From CAG-964 sp902789345 (GTDB taxonomy: Bacteria; Bacillota; Clostridia; Oscillospirales; Acutalibacteraceae), in NCBI GenBank assembly GCA_052117325.1, contig JBQKJJ010000012.1: a stretch of 64,000 nt of DNA. The stretch is one strand, 5' to 3'. The position numbers and the translations under genes were made by a program. The notes below the pieces were generated by a model. That model worked only from the letters and a program-made list of their open reading frames with translations, was not told where the DNA came from and made no database searches. Below, piece after piece: positions 1 to 8,862 of this stretch (the stretch's first letter is position 1; every line of letters begins with the position of its first letter).

Positions 1-1
1 T

Positions 2-106
2 GCCACCATTCGTGTTACAATTACCGTTTCAAATATGGAGCATTTAAAAGGAATATTGGCAAAGCTGTCAAGCATTAATGGCGTACAGACAGTTGTTAGA
101 GTATAA
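2..106 (+). CDS. relA: RelA/SpoT (p)ppGpp synthetase, 3' end only
   Basis: The window opens inside a reading frame that gives 34 residues before a TAA stop. It begins ATIRVTITV and ends GVQTVVRV, the beta-alpha-beta pattern of the ACT domain that closes long RelA/SpoT stringent-response enzymes. The next gene, 14 bases on, is dtd, and relA-dtd is a conserved pair in Firmicutes. The catalytic domains lie outside the window, so the call rests on this short tail and on context. Another ACT-domain protein is the main alternative. Confidence 0.7.
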   Translation, partial: ATIRVTITVSNMEHLKGILAKLSSINGVQTVVRV

Positions 107-120
107 GAGGTGAGGTATTA

Positions 121-579
121 ATGAAAACCATTATTCAAAGGGTAAGCAGTGCCGATGTAACAGTTGACAACAGCGTTGTAGGCAGTATAGAACAGGGACT
201 GTTGGTTTTGCTGGGTGTTGAACAGGGTGACGATGAATATGAGGCGGATTTGCTTGCCAACAAAATAGCAAACCTTAGAATATTCAGTGACGAAAACGAT
301 AAAATGAATTTGTCGTTGCTTGACATAAAGGGCGAAGCGCTTGTTATCTCGAATTTTACCCTGTGCGGCGACTGTAAAAAGGGCAGAAGACCATTTTTCG
401 GCGATGCCGCCTTGCCGGCAGAGGCACAGCCGCTGTATGACTATTTTTGTACAAAGCTGTCGGAATGCGGTGTAAAAAAGGTGGATAAGGGTATTTTTGG
501 TGCTGATATGAAGGTAAGGCTTTTAAATGACGGGCCTGTTACAATTTCTATTAATTCAAAGGAGCTGTCGCATAAATGA
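121..579 (+). CDS. dtd: D-aminoacyl-tRNA deacylase
   Basis: Dtd hydrolyses D-amino acids from mischarged tRNAs in the cytoplasm. The 152-residue length is normal for the family. The C-terminal Gly-cisPro signature appears as NDGPVT near residue 137, and FGADM and KGRRP are typical. The other active-site motif, normally SQxT, reads SNFT here near residue 78, a Gln-to-Asn change. The start has a GAGGTG ribosome site 8 bases upstream. The stop overlaps the next ATG in an ATGA, so the gene is probably translationally coupled to the hydrolase that follows. Confidence 0.95.
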   Translation: MKTIIQRVSSADVTVDNSVVGSIEQGLLVLLGVEQGDDEYEADLLANKIANLRIFSDENDKMNLSLLDIKGEALVISNFTLCGDCKKGRRPFFGDAALPAEAQPLYDYFCTKLSECGVKKVDKGIFGADMKVRLLNDGPVTISINSKELSHK

Positions 580-1196
580 TTACAGTACAAAGTGTGCCTG
601 TAGGTGCATTGCAGGTGAATTGCTACATGCTTAAAGATTCAAACACAGGCTTTATTGCCGTAGTTGACCCGGGAGATAATTGTACTGCACTAGAAAAGCT
701 TGTGGAACATGAAAAAGAAAATATAAAGTATATTTTGCTTACCCATGGTCATTTTGACCACATTGGTTATGCACAGGCACTAAAGGAGCAAACAAATGCC
801 AAGCTGGTAATAAGCAAGGCAGACGAACCTTTGCTTAGTGATAATAACCTTAATCTGTCAATGGCATTTTTCGGTACGGGGGTGCCAAAAACCGTTGCCG
901 ATATTACTTTGGAAGATAACGACACTCTAATGCTTGGCGACAGCAAGGTGACATTTATTTCTACACCGGGGCATACTAAGGGCAGCGGCTGTTATATAAT
1001 TGACAATAACATTTTCACCGGCGACACGCTTATGAAGCTTTCAATGGGAAGAACAGACTTTCCTACCGGCAGTGACGACGATATGAAAGCCTCTCTTAAA
1101 AGACTTGCCGCTTTGCAGGAAAATTACAATGTGTACCCTGGGCACGGCGATTACAGCACCTTAAATTACGAAAAAAGCTGTAACCCATATTTATAA
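576..1196 (+). CDS. Metallo-beta-lactamase fold hydrolase (glyoxalase II-like)
   Basis: This 206-residue protein is a stand-alone metallo-beta-lactamase domain. The metal motif HxHxDH is clear at H57, H59, D61 and H62. It is followed by a PGHT histidine, an FTGDTL aspartate and a YPGHGD histidine, so all the usual di-metal ligands are present. Such proteins hydrolyse thioesters such as S-lactoylglutathione or related substrates, but the true substrate cannot be read from sequence. The ATG overlaps the dtd stop (ATGA). The position between dtd and hemZ recurs in Clostridia. Confidence 0.88.
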   Translation: MITVQSVPVGALQVNCYMLKDSNTGFIAVVDPGDNCTALEKLVEHEKENIKYILLTHGHFDHIGYAQALKEQTNAKLVISKADEPLLSDNNLNLSMAFFGTGVPKTVADITLEDNDTLMLGDSKVTFISTPGHTKGSGCYIIDNNIFTGDTLMKLSMGRTDFPTGSDDDMKASLKRLAALQENYNVYPGHGDYSTLNYEKSCNPYL

Positions 1197-1217
1197 TTTA
1201 TGTATATCAGGTGAATT

Positions 1218-2702
1218 ATGAAAATATATATTATTAACAACACCTTTCACTATGAAATGGAAAATCTTACAAGGGTTTTCTTTCCTAATGAAAAGATTGA
1301 AATTATTAAATGTACAGCTGTGCCGCAGGACGCTTTGGACAGCCCATATGTTGCAACAAGCGTAGAAAGCGCAGACAATTACAGCAGGGTGAGTGTACAA
1401 ACCGTATTTGACGACTTTTCAAAAAATATTACACAGCAGGTAGAATATGTAGAGGATACCGAAGAATACCAAACCGAGCTGGAGCGTACTATGGCTGTTT
1501 GTTTGTATAAGCTGTTGTCAGAGTACACAGGGCTTACACCTCCGTGGGGAATACTTACAGGGGTTCGTCCTATAAAGCTGTTTAGAAAAATGGCTGAAAG
1601 TATGGGTACAGAAAACGCCAAAAGGCATTTTAGGGATAAGTTTTTGGTTTCGGAAGAAAAGGTGCAGTTGGCAGAGGAAACAGAAAAAAACGAACAGGCT
1701 ATTCTGCGTACATCCTCTGTAAACTCCTACAGCCTGTATGTGTCAATTCCATTTTGTCCGTCAAGGTGCAGTTACTGTTCGTTTATCTCTCAGGCTACTC
1801 TTAAAGCAAAAAAGCTTATTGAGCCTTATGTTGAGCTGCTTTGCAGAGAGCTGGAGGAAACAGCTAAAATAGTAAAGGGCAAAAAACTTAAGCTGGAAAC
1901 AGTGTATATAGGCGGCGGTACACCAACCACCCTTAATGCCCAACAGCTGGAAAGGCTTATAGCTACAATAAACAGGTGCTTTCCTATGGAGCAGTGCAGG
2001 GAATTTACCGTAGAAGCAGGGCGCCCCGACACTATAACAGAGAATAAGCTAAAGGCTATTTTAAACGGCGGTGCAGACAGGATAAGTATAAATCCCCAAA
2101 CTATGAACGATACTGTACTTGAGGCTATTGGCAGAAAGCATACGGCACAGCAGACAATAGAGGCTTACAGACTTGCAAGAGCCGTAGGCTTTAACCATAT
2201 TAATATGGATTTAATAGTAGGCTTGCCAAAGGACAATTTAGAAAACTTTGAAAATACACTGAATACTATTACAGAGCTTGACCCCGAAAGCATAACGGTA
2301 CATACTCTTTCAATGAAGCGTTCGTCTAACCTGACTATTCAGGGTGTAAAGATTATGAAGCAGGACGCCGATACAGCCTCGGCTATGCACACCTACTGCA
2401 AAGGTCTTTTAGAAAGCAGGGGCTACCACCCGTATTACTTGTACAGACAGAGCAGAATGGTGGGTAATCTTGAAAACATAGGTTACTCAAAGCCCGGCAA
2501 GGACGGCCTGTATAATGTATTTATTATGGACGAAACCCATACAATACTGGGCTGTGGAGCCGGTGCTGTTACTAAGCTTAAAAATGGGACAACAGGTTCA
2601 TTGAGCAGAGTTTTTAATTATAAATATCCTGACTGGTATGTAAATGACTTTGACGAAATTTTAAGGCGTAAGGAAGAAATATCTGACTTTTATAATAAGT
2701 AA
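1218..2702 (+). CDS. hemZ: Radical SAM coproporphyrinogen dehydrogenase HemZ
   Basis: HemZ belongs to the HemN/HemW radical-SAM family, which includes oxygen-independent coproporphyrinogen III oxidation enzymes. In this 494-residue protein the 4Fe-4S motif is C180-x3-C184-x2-C187, with the aromatic residue before the last Cys. A glycine-rich IGGGTPT segment follows for SAM binding. The N-terminal ~170 residues are the HemZ-specific extension, which distinguishes it from HemW. Start: ATG preceded by AGGTG. Whether this anaerobe actually makes haem is uncertain, and clostridial HemZ proteins are often annotated by similarity only. Confidence 0.9.
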   Translation: MKIYIINNTFHYEMENLTRVFFPNEKIEIIKCTAVPQDALDSPYVATSVESADNYSRVSVQTVFDDFSKNITQQVEYVEDTEEYQTELERTMAVCLYKLLSEYTGLTPPWGILTGVRPIKLFRKMAESMGTENAKRHFRDKFLVSEEKVQLAEETEKNEQAILRTSSVNSYSLYVSIPFCPSRCSYCSFISQATLKAKKLIEPYVELLCRELEETAKIVKGKKLKLETVYIGGGTPTTLNAQQLERLIATINRCFPMEQCREFTVEAGRPDTITENKLKAILNGGADRISINPQTMNDTVLEAIGRKHTAQQTIEAYRLARAVGFNHINMDLIVGLPKDNLENFENTLNTITELDPESITVHTLSMKRSSNLTIQGVKIMKQDADTASAMHTYCKGLLESRGYHPYYLYRQSRMVGNLENIGYSKPGKDGLYNVFIMDETHTILGCGAGAVTKLKNGTTGSLSRVFNYKYPDWYVNDFDEILRRKEEISDFYNK

Positions 2703-2803
2703 AATTTCACAGTTTTTTATAGCATTAATTAACAAAATGGTAATTGATTATTATGTAGACGGGTGATATAATTACTTTAAAAATATATAAGGAGATGTCT
2801 TTT

Positions 2804-3361
2804 ATGAGTATTATTGATGATATTATTGTAAATGCAAAATCTGCCGCAACCACCGTAGGCGAAAAGGCAGGTCAAATTAAGGAATACACAAAGCTAAAGT
2901 ATTCCGAGGCAGGCATAAAAAGTGACATTAACAAGAAAAAGCAGGAGCTGGGCGACTATGTTTACCGCTGTACAAAGTCTGGAAATGTTGACAACGAAAT
3001 TCTGCAAAAAATGGTTGACGATGTTACCGAGCTTGAGGAAAATTTACAGATTACAAAGGAAATGATTACTGCGGCTAAAAACAAAGTAGTTTGCAGTGCT
3101 TGCAAGGCAGAAAATGAGAAGGACGCTGTATACTGCAGTAAATGCGGAGAAAAGCTGACAGAAGAAAAGGAAGAAAAAACAGAGACTGAAGCTCAGCAGG
3201 AAAACAGTGACGAATGTGAAGATGTTACAGTAGCTGCTGCTTCATCTGTTGACGATGTTACCTGTGAAGCTGTAAGCGAAAGTGATACTGAAGCAGACAA
3301 GGCTGACGATGTTCAGAATGAAGATGCTGTTGAAATCGACAGTGCAGATAAAGAGGAATAA
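2804..3361 (+). CDS. Zinc-ribbon protein with acidic tail
   Basis: This is a soluble protein of about 185 residues with no signal peptide. Residues 1-90 are helical and rich in Lys/Glu, probably coiled coil. A zinc ribbon of two CxxC pairs (VCSAC and YCSKC) follows. The last ~70 residues are an acidic, low-complexity Glu/Asp tail. An in-frame ATG nine bases upstream abuts the AAGGAG ribosome site, so the second ATG (MSIIDD) is the better start. I do not recognise a function. It resembles small zinc-ribbon proteins scattered in Clostridia. Confidence 0.75.
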   Translation: MSIIDDIIVNAKSAATTVGEKAGQIKEYTKLKYSEAGIKSDINKKKQELGDYVYRCTKSGNVDNEILQKMVDDVTELEENLQITKEMITAAKNKVVCSACKAENEKDAVYCSKCGEKLTEEKEEKTETEAQQENSDECEDVTVAAASSVDDVTCEAVSESDTEADKADDVQNEDAVEIDSADKEE

Positions 3362-3412
3362 TTGCTCTTTTGGTGCTGTAACAGCAGTACAAAATATTAT
3401 AAAAACATTAGC

Positions 3413-3434
3413 TTGGCGGGTTATATCCCGCCAA
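3413..3434 (+). terminator. Perfect 8-bp hairpin, possible terminator
   Basis: TTGGCGGG and CCCGCCAA form a perfect 8-bp stem with a 6-base loop, between the zinc-ribbon gene and the flippase gene. The T-tract after it is short (ACTTTCTG), so termination would be partial. Confidence 0.45.
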
Positions 3435-3459
3435 ACTTTCTGTAAAGGACGGTGACCTG

Positions 3460-5451
3460 GTGTCCAGCCGGTTTGATAATAATGAAAATTCATATGAGCA
3501 CAGTAATAACAGCTCAGGTAAAAGCAATACTTATAAAAAAAGCTCCAATTATTCCGAAATTGACGATGATGAGTATATTGACATTAATCAATATGTGCGT
3601 CATTTTTCCACAAGCAGCGGTACAGCTGCAAAGGTAAATAAAATTGTTAAGCATAACAAAGAGGAAAATAAAAAAGAAGAAGAGGATACTGAAAAGGGCA
3701 TAGAGCACCAATCCTTTTTAAAGGGAGCTATGATTTTGACTATAAGCATAGTTGTAGTTAAGATTATAGGTGCTTTGTTTAAGGTTCTGTTTGCAAATGT
3801 TGTTGACGGTGTAGGCAACGGTTTGTTTAACAGTGCCTATGAGCTTTATAATGTTATTTTTACAGTTGCTTCGGCAGGCTTTCCTATAGCTCTTTCACGA
3901 ATGGTTTCTGAATATGTTTCAAAGCACAGGTATAAGGATGTACGGAAGCTCCACAAAATTTCTATACCGTTTTTTGTTATAACAGGACTTGCCTGCTTCC
4001 TGCTTATGGTTGCGCTAAGCGGAGTATATGGCAAAATGATAGACAATAATTCTATACAGCTGCCTGTAATTGCGCTGGCCCCTATAGTATTTTTTGGCTG
4101 TCTTATGTCAATTTACCGTGGATACTTTGAGGGTATGCGGTATATGGTGCCTACGGCCGTATCTGAAATAATAGAGGTTTCAGGCAAGCTTTTGGTAGGC
4201 CTGGCTCTTGCATATATTGTAAACTATATGGGTACAACAGAGTATGCAAGCAGCGGTACTTTGTTTGGTATGGTTATGGCAGATACTGCGGCATATAAAA
4301 ATACATTGGCTGCCTTTACAGTGTCGGCCGCATTTATTGGTGTTTCGGTTGGTTCATTTTGTGGATTTTTGTATTTAATGCTTAAATATAAATTTACAAA
4401 GGGCGGTATCACCAAAAAACAGCTTGCCGAATCTCCTGACGCTCAGTCGGGTAAGGCTCTGTTTAAAAGACTTGCACTTACAGCTATTCCTATTGGCTTA
4501 GGCTCTTTTGTAATGAGCATTGCCAGCACTATAGACTCAATACTTGTACAAAACAGAATTGTAAGCATTATGGAAAGCGGCAAGGGTGATGTTCTGCAAA
4601 GCATATACAGCTTTTTAGACCCTGCCACCTTTAGCGTAGATGTAAACGGTCACTACAATATACAAACATTTTTGTTTGGCTGCTATGGCTATGCTCTAAC
4701 ATTTTTAATGCTGGTTACAGCTGTAACACAGGTTTTTGGTCAAAGTGCAATGCCGTCGCTTACTGCCGCATGGACTGTAAAGGATAAAAAGCAAATAAGA
4801 AGTAACATAAATACTATATTAAAAGTTACCCTGTTGGTTACATTGCCGGCAGGCATAGGCCTAACCGTTCTTGCAGAGCCGTTGCTTACTCTGCTGTATG
4901 GCGTCAGGGTAGAGGTTACTATTGCCGCACAGGTATTGAGGGTAATGGGTATATCCAGTATATTTATAGCAACAAGCACCCCAATTTGCAGTATGCTGCA
5001 GGCTATTGGCAGAGTTGATATGCCACTTAAACTGTATACAGTAGGTATGCTTGTAAAAATAGTAATAAACTATACTTTGGTTGGTATTCCGGAGGTAAAC
5101 ATACAGGGTGCCGCAGTAGGCTCTTTGGTTGCGTATATGTTTGTATCGGTTGTAGGAATATATTTTATAGCCAAGGACACAAAGGCTGTGCCGGACTTTA
5201 AGACTATATTGCTTAAACCGCTGTTTGCCGCTGTATGCTGCGGTGTTGCCGCATATGGATGCAACTATGTGGTTAATACCTATATTATGGCGCCGGGCAG
5301 ACTTACCGTTATACCGTCGCTTGTGGTTGCCGTAGTAGTGTATGTACTGGCGTTGCTGCTGTTTAAGGCTGTTACGGCTGAGGACTTAGAAAATATTCCG
5401 GGTGGAAATAAAATAGGAAAACTACTTGCAAAATATAAGCTTTTAGGGTAG
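3460..5451 (+). CDS. MOP-superfamily polysaccharide/lipid flippase (SpoVB/MurJ-like)
   Basis: This is a multi-spanning membrane protein of the polysaccharide-biosynthesis/MurJ-SpoVB family, which flips lipid-linked sugars across the membrane. The 663 residues comprise a ~90-residue hydrophilic N-terminus rich in Asn, Ser and Lys/Glu, then about 14 hydrophobic segments starting at MILTISIVVVK. The long polar N-terminus is unusual; family members usually start near the first helix. The start is GTG with an AAAGGA site, and alternatives nearer the first helix exist. Its place before mazG matches B. subtilis yabM-yabN, which suggests an envelope or spore-cortex role. Confidence 0.85.
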   Translation: MSSRFDNNENSYEHSNNSSGKSNTYKKSSNYSEIDDDEYIDINQYVRHFSTSSGTAAKVNKIVKHNKEENKKEEEDTEKGIEHQSFLKGAMILTISIVVVKIIGALFKVLFANVVDGVGNGLFNSAYELYNVIFTVASAGFPIALSRMVSEYVSKHRYKDVRKLHKISIPFFVITGLACFLLMVALSGVYGKMIDNNSIQLPVIALAPIVFFGCLMSIYRGYFEGMRYMVPTAVSEIIEVSGKLLVGLALAYIVNYMGTTEYASSGTLFGMVMADTAAYKNTLAAFTVSAAFIGVSVGSFCGFLYLMLKYKFTKGGITKKQLAESPDAQSGKALFKRLALTAIPIGLGSFVMSIASTIDSILVQNRIVSIMESGKGDVLQSIYSFLDPATFSVDVNGHYNIQTFLFGCYGYALTFLMLVTAVTQVFGQSAMPSLTAAWTVKDKKQIRSNINTILKVTLLVTLPAGIGLTVLAEPLLTLLYGVRVEVTIAAQVLRVMGISSIFIATSTPICSMLQAIGRVDMPLKLYTVGMLVKIVINYTLVGIPEVNIQGAAVGSLVAYMFVSVVGIYFIAKDTKAVPDFKTILLKPLFAAVCCGVAAYGCNYVVNTYIMAPGRLTVIPSLVVAVVVYVLALLLFKAVTAEDLENIPGGNKIGKLLAKYKLLG

Positions 5452-5495
5452 AATATATAGAAGCAGCTTGTAAAGTTTGTCAGGAGAAGAATTAA

Positions 5496-6311
5496 ATGGA
5501 TTTTATTCGTAAAGAACACTATAATGTTTATGATTTAGTGGAAATTGTTAAAATACTTAGAGCACCCGGTGGATGTCCGTGGGATATGGAACAGGATCAT
5601 CATTCTATTCGCAGAGATTTTATAGAAGAAACCTATGAGGTTGTAGAGGCAATTGATAATGATGATACCGAGCTTTTAAAAGAAGAGCTGGGTGATGTAC
5701 TGTTACAGGTGGTATTCCACGCTGAAATTGAAACCGAGAAGAATTCATTTAATATTGACGATGTTGCCGACGGTGTTTGTAAAAAAATGATTATAAGACA
5801 CCCTCATGTGTTTTCTAATGTTACTGCCGACACTACAGAGCAGGTTTTGAAAAACTGGGACAACATAAAGATGCAGACCAAGTCGCAAAAATCACAAACA
5901 GAGGTTTTGCAGAGCATTTCAAAAGCGCTGCCGTCGTTAATGAGAAGCCAAAAAATACAGCAGAAGGCTGCAAAGGTAGGCTTTGACTGGGAAGATGTTG
6001 ACGGTGCAATTTCTAAATTAAAGGAAGAGGTTGCAGAGCTTCAGGAGGCTGTGTCACAAAATGACCAACAGCACAAGGAAGAAGAGCTTGGCGATGTGCT
6101 GTTCTCGGCAGTAAATGTTGCAAGGTTTATTAATACAGACGCTGAAAAAAGTTTGTATAATGCTTGTGAAAAATTCATTTCTCGTTTTTCAAGGATGGAA
6201 AAGCTTGCTAATGAATTAAATATAAAATTGGAAGAAACTTCTCTTGAAGATATGAACAATCTTTGGGAGCAAGCTAAAGCTAATGAAAATCATAAAACTA
6301 CGGAGGATTAG
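5496..6311 (+). CDS. mazG: Nucleoside triphosphate pyrophosphohydrolase MazG
   Basis: MazG hydrolyses (d)NTPs to monophosphates plus pyrophosphate as a house-cleaning enzyme. The 271 residues hold two MazG domains. The first contains GGCPWDMEQ and the metal-binding EETYE...EELGD motifs. The second contains EEVAEL...EEELGD. It lies between the flippase and hup in the conserved yabM-N-O-P-Q-divIC-yabR order. The B. subtilis counterpart carries an extra N-terminal methylase domain (YabN) that is absent here. Ribosome site AGGAGAAG before the ATG. Confidence 0.95.
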   Translation: MDFIRKEHYNVYDLVEIVKILRAPGGCPWDMEQDHHSIRRDFIEETYEVVEAIDNDDTELLKEELGDVLLQVVFHAEIETEKNSFNIDDVADGVCKKMIIRHPHVFSNVTADTTEQVLKNWDNIKMQTKSQKSQTEVLQSISKALPSLMRSQKIQQKAAKVGFDWEDVDGAISKLKEEVAELQEAVSQNDQQHKEEELGDVLFSAVNVARFINTDAEKSLYNACEKFISRFSRMEKLANELNIKLEETSLEDMNNLWEQAKANENHKTTED

Positions 6312-6313
6312 TT

Positions 6314-6589
6314 ATGAACAAAACAGAACTTATTGCAAAAGTTGCAGAAAAGAGCGAGCTTTCTAAGAAAGACGCAGAGAAGGCAGTAGCAGCTATTCTT
6401 GATACTATTGTTTCAGCAGTAGCTGAGGGCGACAAGATTCAGCTTGTTGGATTTGGTACATTTGAACAGCGCCAGCGTAACGAGAGAACAGGCGTTGATC
6501 CTAGATCAAACACAAAGATTACAATTCCTGCTTCAAAGGTTCCTGCGTTTAAGGCAGGCAGCAAGTTTAAGGAAGCTGTAAATAAGTAA
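6314..6589 (+). CDS. hup: HU family DNA-binding protein
   Basis: This 91-residue nucleoid protein binds and bends DNA as a dimer. The N-terminal helices (MNKTELIAKVAEKS) and the DNA-binding arm with RTGVDPRS and the intercalating proline region (ITIPAS) are standard for HU. It starts two bases after the mazG stop and has its own GGAGGA site. Its codons look optimised (GCT, GTT, CGT), fitting high expression. Insertion of hup between mazG and the S4 gene is common in Clostridia but not in Bacillus. Confidence 0.96.
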   Translation: MNKTELIAKVAEKSELSKKDAEKAVAAILDTIVSAVAEGDKIQLVGFGTFEQRQRNERTGVDPRSNTKITIPASKVPAFKAGSKFKEAVNK

Positions 6590-6605
6590 TTGATTATTAT
6601 GCCGG

Positions 6606-6629
6606 GCCGACTTTCGTATGGAAGTCGGC
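6606..6629 (+). terminator. Hairpin after hup
   Basis: GCCGACTT and AAGTCGGC form a perfect 8-bp stem with an 8-base loop, followed by an AT-rich stretch with no long T-run. It may partly terminate the abundant hup message before rqcP. Confidence 0.5.
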
Positions 6630-6671
6630 TATTTAAATAATAAGATGTATAATATTGTTGGGAGTAATGAA

Positions 6672-6914
6672 ATGAGATTAGACAAATTTTTAAAGGTTTC
6701 CAGAATTATAAAAAGAAGAACTGTTGCCAATGAGGCGTGCGATGCCGACCGTGTATTGGTAAACGGAAAACCCCAGCGTGCTTCATACGCTGTAAAAACA
6801 GGCGATATTCTTGAAATTCAGCTGGGCAGCAAGCCTTTTAAAGCGGAGGTTTTGCAAATAAACGAGTACGCTAAAAAAGAGGATGCCCCGCTTATGTACA
6901 AGGTGATAGAATAA
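6672..6914 (+). CDS. rqcP: S4-domain ribosome quality control protein RqcP (YabO)
   Basis: This 80-residue RNA-binding protein is almost entirely one S4 domain (MRLDKFLKVSRI, then DRVLVNGKPQ). YabO/RqcP binds stalled 50S subunits and assists RqcH in adding alanine tails to nascent chains. I chose the ATG of MRLDKFL. An earlier in-frame start would add 18 residues not found in the family, and it lies within the preceding hairpin. GGGAG precedes the chosen start. Position before yabP-yabQ-divIC is conserved. Confidence 0.92.
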   Translation: MRLDKFLKVSRIIKRRTVANEACDADRVLVNGKPQRASYAVKTGDILEIQLGSKPFKAEVLQINEYAKKEDAPLMYKVIE

Positions 6915-6973
6915 TTTTCATATTTATTTTTCCGAAAGCATATAACTTACTATAATTGTTTGGAGGTATATAT

Positions 6974-7258
6974 ATGCAGCAGGAAAAGCAAAATCAGAGG
7001 CCGAAAATTCCCCATAGCGTTATTATAGAGAACAGAGCGTCAATATCATTTACAGGTGTACGGGACATGGGCAGTTTTGACGAGCAGGCTGTTGTGCTGT
7101 ATACGGATTACGGAGAAATAAATTTGCGTGGCAGTAAACTGCATATTAATAAGCTCTCTTTAGATACAAATGAGGTTGATATTGACGGTAACATTGAGGC
7201 GGTTGTGTATACCCAGAACAAGCAAAGCAACGGTTTGTTCGGAAAGCTGTTTAGGTAG
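6974..7258 (+). CDS. yabP: Sporulation protein YabP
   Basis: YabP is a 94-residue spore-specific protein needed, with YabQ, for spore-coat/cortex assembly. The family features visible are an early HSVIIENRASISFTGV segment and a beta-rich core ending near the C-terminus. The start is the ATG after TGGAGG. A further upstream in-frame ATG lies on the wrong side of that ribosome site. It is followed six bases later by yabQ. Its presence implies the organism forms, or descends from, endospore formers. Confidence 0.9.
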   Translation: MQQEKQNQRPKIPHSVIIENRASISFTGVRDMGSFDEQAVVLYTDYGEINLRGSKLHINKLSLDTNEVDIDGNIEAVVYTQNKQSNGLFGKLFR

Positions 7259-7264
7259 GCAGAT

Positions 7265-7768
7265 ATGGAGCTATTTATCTCACAGCAGCTCTATATTCTC
7301 TTTTTCTCAATAATTACAGGCGTTATTATCGGCATTATAAACGAGCCCTTTAGATTTTTAAGATATATGGGCTTTAACGGCAAGGCAGAGGTAATTGTTC
7401 AGGATATTGTTTTTATGATTTTAGCCGCTTTTGTTACATTCTTCTTTGCCCTGTGCTATAATAAGGGAGATGTAAGGTTTTTTATGCTTGCAGGTGAGCT
7501 TGGCGGTTTTGTGGTGTTTAGGCTTACTGTAGGCAGGTTAAGCGGCAAGCTGTTTTATGTTATGGCTTTTGTGCTTGCAAAAATATCAGCAGTGTTTAAA
7601 AGGTGCTTTATGCTAATTGTTACAATAATGTGTAAAGCCGGGGATCTTATACTGGTTAAAATACCATTATTTAAGAAAACTGATAAAACACCTTGCAAGA
7701 GCCGCAAAATTTATTGTATAATAATAAAAAATGTAAGTAATTTTAATCGTAAAATATTTAAGAGGTAG
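7265..7768 (+). CDS. yabQ: Spore cortex biosynthesis protein YabQ
   Basis: YabQ is an integral membrane protein of the forespore envelope required for cortex peptidoglycan. The 167 residues contain four to five hydrophobic helices (for example QLYILFFSIITGVIIG) and a basic C-terminal tail rich in Lys/Arg and Asn. The family is poorly conserved, so identity rests on topology and on the invariant position between yabP and divIC. Ribosome site GGTAGG precedes the ATG. Confidence 0.85.
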   Translation: MELFISQQLYILFFSIITGVIIGIINEPFRFLRYMGFNGKAEVIVQDIVFMILAAFVTFFFALCYNKGDVRFFMLAGELGGFVVFRLTVGRLSGKLFYVMAFVLAKISAVFKRCFMLIVTIMCKAGDLILVKIPLFKKTDKTPCKSRKIYCIIIKNVSNFNRKIFKR

Positions 7769-7772
7769 CATT

Positions 7773-8129
7773 ATGCAATTAAAGGAAGTAAAGAAAGGTT
7801 CAAGCAGAAAGAAAAGCAGTAAGGAATCGGCTTCTAAATTTTTTGCAAAGAATAAATTAGACATTTTTTTAGGTGTATTTTTGCTGTTAGTGGTTATTTA
7901 TTCAGTCATTACACTTGTATCACAGCAGGTAAGCATTGGTGAAAAGAAATCTGAGCTTGACAGCATTAAAAGTCAGATAGTTATTGAAGAGGTTAGAAAT
8001 AACGAAATAAATAATGTATTAAATTCAAGCGACAACGACAACACCGCTTATATTGAAAAGTCAGCAAGAGATGAGCTTGACTATGCTTATAACAACGAAA
8101 GAATTTTTATTAATGTATCAGGAGATTAA
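7773..8129 (+). CDS. divIC: Septum formation initiator, DivIC/FtsB-like
   Basis: DivIC/FtsB proteins are bitopic division proteins that join FtsL and DivIB at the septum. This 118-residue protein has a basic cytoplasmic N-terminus, one membrane helix at about residues 30-50 (FLGVFLLLVVIYSVI) and a coiled coil (KSELDSIKSQI). It ends with the family's C-terminal motif of the type EKSARDELDYA. It sits between yabQ and the S1 gene, as in Bacillus. Confidence 0.9.
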   Translation: MQLKEVKKGSSRKKSSKESASKFFAKNKLDIFLGVFLLLVVIYSVITLVSQQVSIGEKKSELDSIKSQIVIEEVRNNEINNVLNSSDNDNTAYIEKSARDELDYAYNNERIFINVSGD

Positions 8130-8191
8130 CATCAATGCTGCGGCATTAGTAGTTTAATTTATATAATTAATCTTAGGGGGATTATACTTTA

Positions 8192-8728
8192 ATGGCAATT
8201 GAAGTCGGAAACATTCTAGAAGGCAAAGTAACAGGTATTACAAATTTTGGAGCATTTGTGGATTTACCTGACGGTAAATCCGGTATGGTACACATTTCTG
8301 AAGTTGCGCCAACCTATGTAAACAAGATTACCGATTTTTTGCAGGAGGGTCAAACTGTAAAGGTAAAGGTTATTTCTATTGGTGAAAACAATAAAATAGC
8401 GTTGTCTATAAAAAAGGCAATGGATAACTATGGCAAGGGTGAAAGACAAGAACGAGGCGAAAAGCGTGAACACCGTGACTTTAACGGCAGAGGCAACGGC
8501 TCTCACCAGTACAAGGGCGGCAGACGCTATGACAACAAGCCAAGGCAGAGCAGTGCTGCAGTAACAAGCCCGGGTAATTTTGAGTGGCAAAGCTCAAAGA
8601 GAAATGAAAACGCAAGCTTTGAGGACCTTATGTCAAAGTTTAAACAAACCAGTGAGGAAAAAATGTCTGACCTAAAAAGAAACTCAGATGTTTCTGTTCG
8701 TCGCCCAAGAAGAAACCAAAAGCCTTGA
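8192..8728 (+). CDS. yabR: S1 RNA-binding domain protein (YabR-like)
   Basis: This 178-residue protein has one S1 domain at residues 1-75 (GNILEGKVTGITNFGAFVDL, then GMVHISE). A long, charged, Arg/Gly/Asn-rich disordered tail follows. YabR is a ribosome-associated general stress/RNA-binding protein of the polynucleotide phosphorylase S1 type. It ends the yab cluster. The ribosome site is TAGGGGG, nine bases before the ATG. The tail is longer than in Bacillus YabR and of low complexity. Confidence 0.9.
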   Translation: MAIEVGNILEGKVTGITNFGAFVDLPDGKSGMVHISEVAPTYVNKITDFLQEGQTVKVKVISIGENNKIALSIKKAMDNYGKGERQERGEKREHRDFNGRGNGSHQYKGGRRYDNKPRQSSAAVTSPGNFEWQSSKRNENASFEDLMSKFKQTSEEKMSDLKRNSDVSVRRPRRNQKP

Positions 8729-8830
8729 TTAATAAATGCTTTTGGTTGTAGCTGTTTTGTGCTGATTTGGGTTTTACAGTACATATCTTATTTGTAATAT
8801 AAAAGGGTTGTGGCTCTTTTGGCAGTTTTT

Positions 8831-8862
8831 AACACTCCAAAGCTTTTGTGCTTTGGGGTGTT
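8831..8862 (+). terminator. Terminator of the yab/divIC operon
   Basis: AACACTCCAAAGC pairs with GCTTTGGGGTGTT over 13 bp with one G-T wobble and a 6-base loop. T-rich sequence follows. It lies 100 bases after the last gene of the operon. Confidence 0.7.

Noticed and set aside
2795..2803. Earlier ATG for the zinc-ribbon protein
   Set aside because: It directly abuts the AAGGAG site, leaving no spacing; the ATG nine bases later is properly spaced.
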